From: Monodelphis domestica | Lineage: Eukaryota; Chordata; Mammalia; Didelphimorphia; Didelphidae | Direction: 5' to 3' | Assembly: GCF_027887165.1 (NCBI RefSeq) | Contig: NC_077230.1 | Location: 342,036,459 to 342,100,458 of the forward strand | Length of the DNA: 64,000 nt | In this document: positions 1-11,429 of the stretch, piece by piece | How the letters are laid out: each line of letters starts with the position of its first letter | How positions within the stretch are numbered: the first letter of the stretch is position 1 | Translations under genes and position numbers: made by a program | Notes under the pieces: model-generated | Databases searched by the model: none | Told to the model about the DNA's origin: nothing | What the model saw: the letters and a program-made list of their open reading frames with translations, nothing else

Positions 1-136
1 GGAAGGAAGGAAGGAAGGAAGGAAGGAAGGAAGGAAGGAAGGAAGGAAGGAAGGAAGGAAGGAAGGAAGGAAGGAAGGAAGGAAGGAAGGAAGGAAGGAA
101 GGAAGGAAGGAAGGAAGGAAGGAAGGAAAGAAAGAT
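1..136. repeat. (GGAA)n microsatellite, truncated by window start
   Basis: Thirty-two near-perfect GGAA units run from the first base, ending in two GAAA-like units before unique sequence. The left end lies outside the window, so the true length is unknown. It is homopurine on the plus strand. Confidence 0.97.
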
Positions 137-794
137 CTTTATCACAACCTCTTGGCCCATATATAATTGACCAAAACTACTACATTTGTAATAGTTCCTT
201 GGCCCTGTTCACCCTTTCTCCCTCATCCCTGGAATAGGGGGATTCCAGGGGACTGATTCATCTACAGACCTCCCTGTTTCCCTGAGGTCTGAGACAATGG
301 AATTTTATCTCAAATCCCAGTGATTGGAAAGGAGAAAATGGTTCAGTGAAATTCCCACACAGCTTTTAGAAAACCAAGAATACAAGGAGGTAAAAGTTTG
401 TGGGACTGGATTTGGCCTTGATGGAGTAGAAGAGAAAAGATATGTTTTTCCAAGGTTTCTTGGTGCTAAACTATACAGCCAACAACCATTATCAGAAGAG
501 GAAGAGTCAAGCAAAGGTTGGGGAAGGGAAGGGAGAGGAACATTAAGCAAGTTCCAGAAGAGGCATCTCTTAAGGGGACTGACATTCCTTGGGAGTTCAA
601 AATTCCGGAGACATATGTAAATGGGATGCTGGGAGTGGCAAGGGACCAAGACAACAAGACTCCCTGTCCTAGAGAGAGAGGTCCCAAGGGGTCTGGAGAG
701 CAAGGTTTCTTGTCATCTGTGCACTATGATTGGAGGCCCCCATCCCTGTTAGGATACAGAATAAGATCTAGAACTAAGAGAAACCACAGAGGTC
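137..794. other. Unassigned sequence, no gene seen
   Basis: I recognise no repeat family. The longest open frame (132 codons, minus strand, 305-703) overlaps plus-strand frames of similar size. It has no recognisable domain and looks like a chance opening in a GA-rich stretch. Confidence 0.5.
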
Positions 795-890
795 ATCTAA
801 TAATTATAACAAGTGACATTTACATAGTGCTTTGAATTTGTGATCTCATCAGCTCCCACAAATTCAACTATCATTTCTCTACTGTTAGTT
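795..890 (-). repeat. MIR-family SINE fragment
   Basis: The phrase GACATTTACATAGTGCTTTG followed by TGATCTCATC is the usual antisense 3' portion of marsupial MIR-type SINEs. Only this end is preserved. Confidence 0.5.
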
Positions 891-1313
891 AACTTTTAGC
901 TTTATGGGTCCAGCCCTTACCTCCTTCTTGACTTCCCCTCTCACATCTCCATCTGCCAACTGGGTATTTCAAACTGCATATCTTATAGACATCTTAAACT
1001 CTGCATGTCAAATCCTTCCCTCTTCTAAACTTTCTTCTTATTCTAGATGGGATTGCCATCTTCCCAGTCTCTCAGGCTTACAACCTAGGTGACTCCTCAC
1101 ACTCCCTCACCCTCAGTATCCAATAAGTTGCCAAGTTCTGCCATTTCTTATCTATTTCTCATATATACCCTTTCTATTGGCAATGCCTTACTACAGCCCT
1201 CATCTTCCCATATCTGAATTATTGTAATAACATGCTAGTGGGTCTGAGTTTACCACAAATCTCTTCACTCCAATCCCACCTTGGCTCAGCTGGCAAACTG
1301 TTCTTCTCTTTCC

Positions 1314-1503
1314 CCCTTACCTTCTGTTTTAGAACATTGATAAGTATCAGTTCTAAGAGAGAAGAAAGGTAAGGGCTAGGCAATTGGAGTTAAGTGACTT
1401 GCCTGGGGTCACCGGGCTAGGAAGTGTCTGAGGCCACATTTGAACCCAGGTCCTCTGAACTCTGGACCTGGCTTTCTATCTACTGATCTACCTAGCTGTC
1501 CCC
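1314..1503 (-). mobile_element. Opossum-type tRNA-derived SINE (SINE1-like)
   Basis: Read on the plus strand it runs from CCCTTACCTTCTG to CTACCTAGCTGTCCCC, the reverse complement of the family. It keeps the internal GTAAGGGCTAGGCAATTGGA block and the TTGAACCCAGG promoter-box region. It lies inside the L2 at 895-2235, so it inserted later. Confidence 0.88.
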
Positions 1504-1896
1504 AAACTGATATTCTTAAAGCACAGGTATGACCTTGTCACTAATTCAGTCTATTCCAGTGACTCTCTGCCTCCAGGATCAAATATTAAATCCTTTGTTG
1601 GGCTTTTAAAGCCCTCCATAGTGAGGCTCCTTTATGCTTTTCCAGCTTTATTATACCGAACTCCCTTCTACAATCTAGTGACATTGGCCTCTTGGTGGTT
1701 ACTTTAATAAGACATTTCATCTCCCAAATATGAGTTTTTTCAGTTGCTGTCACCGGTGCCTGGAACTCTCTCCTTCCTCATCTCTATCTCCTGGTTTGCC
1801 TGGCTTCCTTCAAGTCTCAGCCAAAGTTCAGTCTTCTACAGGAAATCTTTCCTGGTAGCCCTCAATGCTAGTTGCTTATCTCCAATTGATCCTGTC

Positions 1897-2089
1897 TATA
1901 ACCGTTTTTTTTTAATATATATATTATTTCTTTATTTTCACCAATTACATGTAATAACAAAGTTCTGCACCAATTTTCCTAAGTTATATGATTGAACTGC
2001 TCTCCCTCCCTCCCTTCCCTTCCCCATCCCAGTGCTGGCAGGTGACTTGATCTGGGTTATACACATCTAAAACCTGTTTTTACCTGTTT
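1897..2089 (-). mobile_element. L1 3'-end scrap within L2
   Basis: CACCAATTACATGTAATAAC, the CTCCCTCCCTCCC tract, and CTTGATCTGGGTTATACACA parallel the start of the minus-strand L1 at 60362 (CCAGTTACATGTAAAAACC ... GATATAGGTTATACATATG). The match is partial, so this is an older or different subfamily. Confidence 0.5.
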
Positions 2090-2369
2090 TTCTTCATGTA
2101 GTCTTCCCTATTAGATTGTGAACTCCCTGAAAGCAGGGATCGCTCTCTTTGCTTTTCTTTGTATCCCTAGAATTTTGCCCAAAGCTTGGAACATAGTGCT
2201 CATTTCACAAATACTTGTTGAATGACTAATGTCATATCTGAGGATAGCAAACTATACATTCATTCCATGGCTTTATGCATATGGTTGTATATGGTCCACT
2301 TACTTGGGGATTCAGAAGCAGAAATAAAATAAATCCTTGAGAAACAGTAGAATAAAACATACATACCTT

Positions 2370-2500
2370 CCTCTCCCAATCCCTTTCCCTTTCCTTCCCT
2401 CCATCCCTCTCTCTCTTCCTCCCTCCCATCCTCTCTCTCTCTTTCTGTTTCTCCTTTGCTCTCTCTCTCTTTTTCTCTCTCTGTCTCTATCCCCCCTCTC
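2370..2500. repeat. CT-rich low-complexity tract
   Basis: A polypyrimidine stretch of mixed CCTT, CTCT and CCCT units. Open frames on both strands here translate only this composition. Confidence 0.9.
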
Positions 2501-2645
2501 TCATATAAATATATATAAAATAAATACAAGGTTCCTGGGGAAAAGAAGTCATTAAAAACCAGATCAATCCAAAAAGGCCTAATGCAGGAAACGGCATTTG
2601 AGGTGAGCTTTGAAAGAAACTAGGGATTATAAAATTTAGAGGGGT
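2500..2645 (-). mobile_element. L2 fragment
   Basis: AAATAAATACAAGGTTCCTG, AAAAGGCCTAATGCAGGAAA and TTTGAGGTGAGCTTTGAAAG follow the order seen in antisense L2 3' ends such as the copy at 5475-5900. Confidence 0.6.
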
Positions 2646-2654
2646 CTTTTCTTT

Positions 2655-2916
2655 TCATTCATTTATTCATTCATTCATTTATTTATTTATTTATCTGTTT
2701 GTTTGTTTGTTTATTTATTTATTTAACCCTTACCTTCCATCTTGGAATCAATACTGTGTATAGATCCCAAGGCAGAAGAGCACTAAGGTCTAGTCAATGG
2801 AGTTTAAGTGACTTGCTCAGGGTTATACAGCTGAGAAGTGTCTGAAGCCAGATTTGAACCTAGGACCTCCCATCTCTCAGCCTGGCTCTCAATTCACTGA
2901 GTCACTCAGCTGCCCC
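2655..2916 (-). mobile_element. SINE1-like element with (TTTA)n tail
   Basis: The body spans 2727-2916, from CCCTTACCTTCCATC to CACTCAGCTGCCCC. The complement of its A-rich tail is the ATTT/GTTT microsatellite at 2655-2726, which includes a GTTT sub-block and probably expanded after insertion. Confidence 0.9.
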
Positions 2917-3088
2917 CTCTCTTTATTTTTTAAAGAAATATTCATTTGACCCTTCTGTCCCCTCAGACTATTGTCCTATATAACTCCAAGGCATGGGTCA
3001 TTTCTATGCAAGTCACAGAGATAGGAGACAATATTAAGCATGAGGAATTTAAGACATTCCCTCTGAGTGACCCATAGCATATGAAGGG

Positions 3089-3342
3089 TTTTGTTGTTGT
3101 TCAGTCATTTTTTAGTCATGTCCAGCTCTTTGTGACCTCATTTGGGGTTTTCTTGGAAAAAATTCTGCAGTGGTTTCCTTTTCAGCTCATTTTACAGATG
3201 AGGAAACTGAGGTAGACAAAGGTTAAGTGACCTACCCAAGGTCACACAGCTAATAAGTGTTTGAAGCTGTATTTGAAATCAAGAATATGAATCCTCTGGA
3301 CTCCAGGCTTAGTGTTCTAAACATTGCATCACCCCACTGCCC
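3089..3342 (-). mobile_element. MAR1-type SINE
   Basis: It opens with TTGTTGTTGTTCAGTCATTT, then TCATGTCCAGCTCTTTGTGA and GATGAGGAAACTGAGGTAGA, and closes at CCACTGCCC. This is the reverse complement of the marsupial SINE whose sense 3' end reads GTCGGACATGACTGAA. Confidence 0.85.
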
Positions 3343-3854
3343 TATGTAAAGGGTAATAATGTTGAATAAGGTTGAAAAAGCAGATTGAAGCTAAGCCTCA
3401 AACTCTAGATAATATTCTACCCTATGCTTTGCCAAAGACTGACCTACTGAAGAAATAGGGAAAGAAAAGAAGGATTTGGGGCTCTTAATGCACTGAGGGA
3501 TAGGAAAGGGCTGGGATGTGATTATATATGAGGGATCTGGCCCAGGACTTTAAGCCTCAATGATCTTGACCAGCTGCCCAGAGATTCTGACTCCTCAGAA
3601 TTACTCTGGGAAGATATTGCTTTCTGCCCCAGAGCATTCATTATAGATGACTTTGCTGATAGCTGATCCACTGAGTCTCTTGACCTTGCTGGCCTGGGGC
3701 CTTCTTAGCTCTCTGGGCTCAAAGGTCTGCTGTGTCCATCTTGTCATATGTCTTTCCCCTTTCTCATATAGTTACACTAGAACTGGACATTGTGGACTAG
3801 CATCTGCTTTCTTGATTAATACTCTCCCCTATCTTTACATACTTCAGACCACAG
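3343..3854. other. Unassigned sequence
   Basis: No repeat family or exon recognised. A 92-codon plus-strand frame (3647-3925) runs into L1 sequence at its 3' end and shows no domain. Confidence 0.45.
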
Positions 3855-4202
3855 GCAAGTATACAAATCAAAACAACTCTGAGGTATCACCTCTTCCCAG
3901 GAAAGATGACAAAACATGGGAATAATCAGCGCTGGAAGGGTTATGGGGAAACAAGAACACTAATGCATTGTTGGTGGAACTGCAAATTGATTCAGCCATT
4001 CAGGAAAGTAATTTGTAATTATGAAAAGAGTTCCCCAAATGTTTGTGCCCTTTCACATAGAGATTCCACTAGTTGGCTTATATCCCAAAGAGGTCAATGA
4101 CCAAAAAAAGGGCTCATATACTTCAAAATATTTATAGCAGCTCTTTTCCTAGTTAACAATTAGAAACCTGTTACATACATACAGTCAACTGGGGAATGGC
4201 TA
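3855..4202 (+). mobile_element. L1 fragment, C-terminal ORF2 region
   Basis: AATCAAAACAACTCTGAGGT, ATGCATTGTTGGTGGAACTG and TCAACTGGGGAATGGCTAAA match, in order, the same region of the larger L1 at 50280-50640. Frameshifts and stops break the frame, and the 3' end is missing. Confidence 0.8.
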
Positions 4203-4585
4203 AAATCACAGCACTAGATACTAGGTACTAGTTCTAGATAAATGAATTGAAGTTCATTATTATTCTGTCAGAAATGTTTCTAGTTCTTCCCTCTGGGGAC
4301 AAGCAGAATAAGTCTACACCTTCTTCTCTATGGCTGCTCTTCAACGACTTTAAGACAATTAATCAGTCAGCATATTGTCTCCAGGACGAACAACTCCAGT
4401 TTAACAACTTGGGAACTAGCCTGGTGAATTTAGTATGTTTGAAACAAACCCCAAAACAAGCTTTATATAATTGAAATTTGTGGTTTGGTCCACAATCTTC
4501 TCTTTTTCTATTCCTTCTAAGTGGGAATGTTCATGTTTGTTAAATATGTAATAAGAAAAAAATTTTAAACATTAAAAAAACCCCG

Positions 4586-4985
4586 AACAGTTCCTTCAGA
4601 TTGTTATGATCTTGAGGCATTGCCCCATAACGCTTCTCTATTCGCAGCCACTCTTTTCCTTACCAGTGACCTCCCTAAAAGGTGAGACTCCAAACTGAAG
4701 TCAATAATATTCAGCAAATTCTTGTTTTGTCCTCCGAGCTCGCCTCCCTGCCCCAAGTCTCTTGTCTCTGATCCATTCTCCATGTGCTGTCAGTATTATG
4801 ATTAGTTTGACCAGAGGCGAGTACAGCAGGACTACCACCCCCCCCCCACCCCCCCAGTCCTGGCCATTCTGACTTGCTTAATTCTGCTCAAAATCACATT
4901 AACTTTCTTCACTTCCACTTCATATGGTTGACTCATATTGAGGGTGTAATCAGTCCACTAAACCACACCACACACAATGCCTCCC
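4586..4985 (-). mobile_element. L3/CR1-type LINE fragment
   Basis: CAGTTCCTTCAGATTGTTATG, TGACCAGAGGCGAGTACAGC, AATCACATTAACTTTCTTCA and TTGACTCATATTGAGGGTGT are the antisense of L3 sequence. The same series, less decayed, occurs at 6815-7312. A G/C-poor filler and a C-rich run (about 4838-4856) lie inside. Confidence 0.65.
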
Positions 4986-5474
4986 CCCAGCTTTTTCGGA
5001 GGAACTGTTGATTAGCCAAAGAAATTTTCTGCACAACACGTTTTCAAAGAAAGTTTCTGCATAACAAGGCCATTTCTAAAAAGTCCCAGGAAGTGGCCTA
5101 AAAAAAGAGAGTACTTTATTCGAATGAAACCAACTCTGTATTAAGAAATAATACTACAGGGGTGGGAGGGAGAGGACATGGAGCGTAAAATGTCAGAAAA
5201 CGATTATTAAAAATGATATCGGCATATAAAATGAAAAAGAAAAGAAAATTTAAAAGAAACAACTAAAGGTAAGGTTTGTAAACTGTTGGGGGGAAAAGAA
5301 GGAAGGAAAAGAAATAATATTATAGAAGTGCTGCCTTTTGGCATTAAAGCATAAATCAATAGAGATGCTTTCTCTGCGGTTGGATAGAGAGGACACATTC
5401 ACCTGCCCCCAGACCAAACTAAAGTTTTACAGATAAGACAACTGAGTCGCAGAGAGGCTAAACGCAGTTAGTAA
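4986..5474. other. Unassigned sequence
   Basis: No confident repeat or gene. A short repeated phrase, AAAGAAATTTTCTGCACAAC and AAAGAAAGTTTCTGCATAAC about 30 bp apart (near 5018 and 5046), is a small degraded tandem duplication. Confidence 0.4.
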
Positions 5475-5900
5475 ATCAATCAACAAGTATTTATTTAATG
5501 CCTACTGTGTGCCAGGCACTATTATAGGTGCTGGGAATACAAGTACAAAGAATGAAACAATCTCTGCTCATAATGAGCATTCTAACAGGAGAGACAACAC
5601 ATGTGTGGATATACATGCATGTACATGTTTATTATATATTACATGTTATGTGTACATATAGCATAAAGTGAATAAGTGTAAATATATACAATGTAATTAA
5701 ATACAAGATGGTTTAGGAAGGAGGGCATTCATGGGCAGGGGAATGGGAGAGGATCAGAAAGACTGCATGCAAAAAATGGTGTTTGATCTGAATCAAAAAG
5801 AAAAGAGAACTCCCTGAGGCAGACCTAAAGAGGGAATACATTCTTGAAGGGGAGAAAGCCAGAGCAGAGGCATAATAAAGCTGGGAGACTTGAAAGTCAC
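5475..5900 (-). mobile_element. L2-type LINE 3' end
   Basis: AATCAACAAGTATTTATTTA, GCCTACTGTGTGCCAGGCAC and GGTGCTGGGAATACAAGTAC form the classic antisense L2 3' end. They are followed by a GGGCATTCATGGGCAGG-type interior. Confidence 0.8.
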
Positions 5901-5997
5901 AAAGAATAATAAATAGACAAGCCAGGATTCACACTTAGGTCTCTTGTTACCAGATCCATTCTGTTTCTGTTACCCTACCAGGGTAACATTTTACTGG

Positions 5998-6135
5998 TAT
6001 AGAGAGGCAACATTGGCTATGAAGTCAGAAAGACCTGTGTTCAAATTCCACCTCAGATTAGCTGTGTGACTCTGGGCAAGTCCTTAACCTCACTTTGTCT
6101 CAGTTTCCTAATATATAAAATGATGATGCTATCAT
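5998..6135 (+). mobile_element. MIR-type SINE
   Basis: TTCAAATTCCACCTCAGATT (B-box region), GCTGTGTGACTCTGGGCAAG and CTCAGTTTCCTAATATATAA are the tRNA-related and core parts of MIR in sense orientation. Confidence 0.75.
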
Positions 6136-6540
6136 GAGCTTTCCAGGAGATGAGTTGAAGGAATTAGGAATGTTTAGTCCAAAGAGAAGATACACCCATC
6201 CATGCACAAAGGAAAAGGGGCTATGATAGCTGCCCGAAGGATGGCCTCAAGAAAAAGGGACTATTTGTTCTTCTTGGATACCAAGCAAAAAACCAGAGGC
6301 CTGGGAGAAGTTGAAGACAGCTTGATTTCAGATCCACATAAGGAAAAACTTGCTACCAATGAAGGATTTCCAAAAGGAGAATGGGCTTCTTATGAAGTAG
6401 AGAGCTCCCCGTCGTCGCTGGTTCTTCCTGTAGAGGTTGGATGACCAGTTATTGAGAATGAAGGAAAGGTGGTTTCCATTCCAGGTAGAAGCTGGACTAC
6501 CTCAGGTCCCTCCTCACTCTTGGAAACTCTGAGATATTAT
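6136..6540 (+). mobile_element. L3/CR1-type LINE 3' end
   Basis: GAAGGAATTAGGAATGTTTA, TGATAGCTGCCCGAAGGATG, CACATAAGGAAAAACTTGCT and TAGAAGCTGGACTACCTCAG follow the order of CR1/L3 3' regions. An 80-codon open frame at 6202-6444 is this LINE and not a host gene. Confidence 0.75.
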
Positions 6541-6712
6541 CTACTGAGACAGCCCCTTCCATTTTCGATAGCTCTTATTATTAGCAAGTTTTTCATTACA
6601 TCAAGTTGACATTTGATTTTTTTTTTACAGTTTCCGACCCCCTCCCTTCCTCTATGGCTCTTGGTCCTGACATCCAGGACTAAGACATCTAATGCCTCAT
6701 TTGTATGGCAGC

Positions 6713-6769
6713 CAGCCAATAAGCATTTATTAAGTGCCTACTGTGTGCCAAGCACTGTGCTTTTAAAGG
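6713..6769 (-). mobile_element. L2 3'-tip fragment
   Basis: CCAATAAGCATTTATTAAGT then GCCTACTGTGTGCCAAGCAC is the antisense tip of an L2, set in the L3 copy. Confidence 0.65.
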
Positions 6770-6889
6770 TCACAGCCTTTTCAGAACTAACCATAAGTAG
6801 CATGTCACACCTAAATCTTCTCTTCTCCAGGTTAAACATTTTCAATTACTTCAGCCAGTCTTCATACACAAGGTATATAATTTTTTTCA

Positions 6890-7064
6890 AACCATTAGCT
6901 TCTGTCTTAATATCAGTTCTATGGCAGAAGGGTGGCAAGAGCTAGGGAACTGGGGTTAAGCAACTTGCCCAGACACACCTAGGAAGTGGCTGAGGCCAGA
7001 ATTGAACCCAGGTCCTCGTGACTCCAGGCCTGGTGTTCTATCCACTGTGCTAACAAGCTGCCCC
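6890..7064 (-). mobile_element. SINE1-like element
   Basis: It runs from ACCATTAGCTTCTGTCTTA to GCTAACAAGCTGCCCC with a T-run before it. It is more diverged than most copies in the window and interrupts the minus-strand L3. Confidence 0.82.
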
Positions 7065-7317
7065 TGCATTCTTAAGGCCCTTCACTATCCTGGTCATTTC
7101 CCAGTAGACAATGTCCAGCAGAGTCATATCTTTCCTAAATGTGATACCCAGAAATGAACACAATGTTTCAGATGTGGTAAAGTAGAAATACCATCTCCTT
7201 AAATATGGAAACTAGACTTAATGCAGCCTAGATTACAACAGCTTTCCTGACTCCCATATACCACTGCTGATGCTTTCTGAGCTTGTGGTCCACTAAGAAC
7301 CCCAGATCATCTGGGTA

Positions 7318-7585
7318 GTACAGAAACCAGATTTCTAAAACTAAAGTCAGATAGACCTGAATTCAAATCCAGCTTCATCCACTTACTGGCATGTGTCCCT
7401 AGACAAGCCACGTAACCTCCCTCAACCTCAGTTTCCTTCTCTATAAAATGAAGATAATATGTATGAATGAATATGAATGAAGATAATAGTAACACTTACC
7501 TACTAGAGTTGTAATGGTAAAATGAGCTGATATTTGTAAAATCCTTTGTAAATCTTTAAAGTGGTATATAAATGGTAGCTGTCAC
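7318..7585 (+). mobile_element. MIR-type SINE, full length
   Basis: TAGACCTGAATTCAAATCCA, CCTCAGTTTCCTTCTCTATA and the late TGTAAATCTTTAAAGTGGTA give both the tRNA-related head and the 3' part. A small GTATGAATGAATATGAATGA duplication lies at about 7460-7480. Confidence 0.7.
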
Positions 7586-7779
7586 TATAAAATGAATTGC
7601 TGACTAGCTATACTTGCCCCACATTATATTTATGACATTGAGTTTTTTTACTCAGGTGTAAGATATTTGTGAAACCATTTGAGAATCTTTGGTCTGGGAC
7701 TTTGGGCAAGAACTTTCCTATCTCTGAGCTTTAGTTCTGCCAAGTGATTGGGCACCAGGGGTTGTTAATTAGGGTCTTG
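7586..7779. other. Unassigned sequence with possible MIR remnant
   Basis: 7685-7740 (GGGACTTTGGGCAAGAACTT, TCTGAGCTTTAGTTCTGCC) may be a decayed MIR core. The rest is unassigned. Confidence 0.35.
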
Positions 7780-7960
7780 TGAATTTGAGGGTTTTTTATA
7801 TCTAGATAACTTTCAATATAATTAATTTCCTTTATAATCTTGTGTGTTTTGTTTTATGCATTTAAAGCTGTGGTTTTGAAATGGGGTCTAGAGGCCTCCT
7901 TGAATCAAACAAAGAAACAAAAGGTGATAAATTGGACTAAATGATTTTTTGATATCTCTT
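7780..7960 (+). mobile_element. hAT-type (MER-like) DNA transposon fragment
   Basis: TTTCAATATAATTAATTTCC, CTTTATAATCTTGTGTGTTT and AAAGGTGATAAATTGGACTA recur in the same order at 41222-41410, so the two are copies of one family. I place it among non-autonomous hAT elements from memory of the motif set. No terminal repeat or target duplication can be read. Confidence 0.5.
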
Positions 7961-8100
7961 CTACCTCTAATATTTTGTGGTTCTGTAATTCTATGGGGAG
8001 AATCAAAACAGAAAATGTATAATCAGAGTAGAAGCAGGTAAGATTATTCTTTTTCAAGACAAACATGTCACCATAGCACTCCATTATTTTCCCCTTAAAA

Positions 8101-8313
8101 CCCTTACCCTCCATCTTGGAATCAATACTGTGTATTCGTTTCAAGGCAGAAGAGTGGTAAGGGCTAGGCAATGGGGGTTAAATGACTTGCCCAGTCCACC
8201 TGGGAAGGCACTATGGGAAAACTGAGCTGGGAAGTGTCTGAGGCCAGATTTGAACCTAGGATCTCCCATCTCTGGGTCTGGCTCTCAATCCACTGAGCCA
8301 CCCAGCTGCCCCC
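8101..8313 (-). mobile_element. SINE1-like element carrying a templated internal insertion
   Basis: The element runs from CCCTTACCCTCCATC to CACCCAGCTGCCCCC. The target duplication ATAGCACTCCAT is perfect at 8073-8084 and 8319-8330. Between TTGCCCAG and AGCTGGGAAG, other copies have GGTCACAC. Here 30 other bases replace it, forming part of an inverted copy of 8635-8672. Confidence 0.93.
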
Positions 8314-9375
<1,062 letters not shown>

Positions 9376-9380
9376 GAAAA

Positions 9381-9752
9381 GAGGAGAGGAGAGGAGAGGA
9401 GAGGAGAGGAGAGGAGAGGAGAGGAGAGGAGAGGAGAGGAGAGGAGAGGAGAGGAGAGGAGAGGAGAGGAGAGGAGAGGAGAGGAGAGGAGAGGAGAGGA
9501 GAGGAGAGGAGAGGAGAGGAGAGGAGAGGAGAGGAGAGGAGAGGAGAGGAGAGGAGAGGAGAGGAGAGGAGAGGAGAGGAGAGGAGAGGAGAGGAGAGGA
9601 GAGGAGAGGAGAGGAGAGGAGAGGAGAGGAGAGGAGAGAAGAGAAGAGAAGAGAAGAGAAGAGAAGAGAAGAGAAGAGAAGAGAAGAGAAGAGAAGAGAA
9701 GAGAAGAGAAGAGAAGAGAAGAGAAGAGAAGAGAAGAGAAGAGAAGAGAAGA
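9381..9752. repeat. Two-phase pentamer array (GAGGA)n then (GAGAA)n
   Basis: About 51 uninterrupted GAGGA units (9381-9635) switch once to about 23 uninterrupted GAGAA units (9636-9750), in the same register. The whole is homopurine on the plus strand. Frames of 163-174 codons across it are artefacts. Confidence 0.97.
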
Positions 9753-9960
9753 GGTCTAGAATGGCACATACTTTTATAGGTAGCGGGTTATGACAGACCA
9801 GAGAGAGGTACAGGATGCAAACTCATATGGGTTATTGGCCAAGCACTATCCAGGCTGGGCCCAGGTATGGGGAGATGCACTACAGGGGTTCCTCAACTTG
9901 CAGTGCTCTGTCCTATCCTGTGGGCTATTAGTTAGACTGAGAAACCCATAACTCTTTCCA
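9753..9960. other. Unassigned sequence
   Basis: No repeat or gene recognised between the pentamer array and the GA-rich block. Confidence 0.4.
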
Positions 9961-10009
9961 TTTATCCAGGAATAAGTGTAAAAGTGTTGGAGCATGTAAA
10001 ATGGGAGTC

Positions 10010-10265
10010 AGAGTGTTTCCCAGGGCTTCCCAGAGTTAGAGGGAGGGAGGGAAAGAAGAAAAGAAACAGATAGACGGAGAACCAGACAGAGAGAGAGGCA
10101 GAGAAAGACAAAGACAGACAGAGACAGAGTGAGGGAGGTATATATACATACATATATATGGAGAAAGTTGGACAGAGATTGGAATAAGCATAGGGGAGAG
10201 AAGGGAAAAGGCAGAAAATGAGAGAGCCTTTAATAGCTATATCCAGAAAGAGATGGAGATACAGA
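10010..10265. repeat. GA-rich low-complexity region
   Basis: Loose GGGA, GACAGA and GAGA units with a TATATACATACATATATATG insert at 10140-10160. Confidence 0.8.
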
Positions 10266-10329
10266 TGGGTCAAGCAAAACAAAGTTCAGAATGACTTCCA
10301 GGGCTTCCCAAGGTCAGACAGATGGACAG

Positions 10330-10609
10330 ACCTTATAGTTATCAGAAAGTACACAAAGGAGAAAGCACATGGCCACCAAGACTAATCAAGTGTTCACCTT
10401 GGACAGCAGACTTCCAAATTGATTCAAAGTGTTATGCTAGAAAAATCTCACATAGACGACAAGTCACAGAAAATCTGAACCTTGGAATTGGATATTTCTG
10501 GAGAAGAAAATCAACACTTCTGAAAACTGGTGAAATATGTAATATGTGGGAAACCTTTTATCCAAAATCCATACTTAGAATGCTCATGGGAAATTGTATT
10601 GGATGTTAA
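10330..10609 (+). other. Unassigned; very weak zinc-finger-like frame
   Basis: A 95-codon frame from 10322 contains HKGES, HRRQVTEN and KTGEICNMWETFYPKS. These loosely recall the H..TGEKP linker and C..C..F pattern of C2H2 fingers. Cysteine and histidine pairs are incomplete and the spacing is irregular. This could be a decayed finger array or chance. Confidence 0.15.
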
Positions 10610-10679
10610 AAACTGGTAACCTCAAGCATTGTCTATGGGGATCACTTTAATCAATCATAAATTTCTCTTCAAATAGTTC

Positions 10680-11040
10680 TTTTTAAGGCAGGAATGGAGA
10701 TGGACAGATGGAGACAGAGATAGAGGGAAGGGGCAGAAATACAGAGAACCAAGATGGACACAAACCCAGAAAGCTATAGAGAAAGAGAAAGGGGAGGCAG
10801 GAAGAAAAGAGAAATTCAAGCAATGAAAGACTAATACAGAGAAATTGACAGACAAAGGGAAGGGGGAGAAGAGGAAAAGAGAGAAGGGAAAGTATGGAGA
10901 AGAAAGAAATACAAAAGAAGAGTCAGTGACAGATATTGAGCTTGATGAAAACAAAGAGGTAAAGAAGGAGTAGAGTTGGAGTTAGAGAGATCAACCAAAA
11001 ACAAAACCAGAGAGTACAAGACAGAGAAAGACTAGCAGAG
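10680..11040. repeat. GA-rich low-complexity region
   Basis: Loose purine-rich units (GAGACAGAGATAGAGGG and similar). Minus-strand frames are serine/leucine/proline artefacts. Confidence 0.8.
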
Positions 11041-11244
11041 ATAGTGGATGGGGGTGGGATGAGGAAGCAGACACTTGGAGAGTGCACTTTACCCAAGTGG
11101 GTCCTTGAGGGGTGTGTCTGATGACTGAAGGTTCTCTACTAGAGATCCAGAGTTCCCATCCACACATAAGGGAAGAGAAGAATCTGTCAGAGTAGCAATG
11201 TACAGCCTCCAGACAAAAAGCTTCTAGCAAAGTGCCTAAAATGG

Positions 11245-11400
11245 GATTTATAGAATCTAGAGCTGCAATAGATTCAGAGATTGTCTTCTATCCTTTCATT
11301 TTATAGCTGAGGAAGTCCAAAGCAGAGATGAAATTAAGCTAGTGCCACTCAACCAGTAAGGATTAAGGCTAGATAGAACAGAAGTCTTTTCAGTTCAGAA
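11245..11400 (-). mobile_element. MIR3-like SINE remnant
   Basis: TATAGAATCTAGAGCTGCAA then CATTTTATAGCTGAGGAAGT fits the ancient SINE whose cleaner copy is at 22800-23000. Confidence 0.45.
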
Positions 11401-11429
11401 GGGAGTTACCTGTGAGGTTGGTGCAACCA

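Larger units (their letters stand above)
895..2235 (+). mobile_element. L2-type LINE 3' region, split by two insertions
   Basis: The pieces are 895-1313, 1504-1896 and 2090-2235. The first includes the end of the reverse-transcriptase frame, with CTTATAGACATCTTAAACTC and CTCAGTATCCAATAAGTTGC, both typical of L2. The third carries the 3' end: AGATTGTGAACTCCCTGAAA, GCAGGGATCG and a final ACTTGTTGAATGAC. A SINE (1314-1503) and an L1-like scrap (about 1897-2089) interrupt it. It is decayed and non-functional. Confidence 0.75.
6550..7312 (-). mobile_element. L3/CR1-type LINE 3' end, interrupted
   Basis: The pieces are 6550-6712, 6770-6880 and 7065-7312. Key antisense phrases are TTAGCAAGTTTTTCATTACA, CTTCTCTTCTCCAGGTTAAA and ATGAACACAATGTTTCAGAT. 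An L2 scrap (6713-6769) and a SINE (6890-7064) sit in the gaps. It meets the plus-strand L3 tail to tail at about 6545. Confidence 0.7.

Noticed and set aside
1..136. CRISPR-like or satellite array
   Set aside because: It is a 4-bp microsatellite without spacers, and the window is vertebrate DNA.
305..703. 132-codon minus-strand frame with overlapping plus-strand frames
   Set aside because: No domain, no exon signals and open frames on both strands; best explained by composition.
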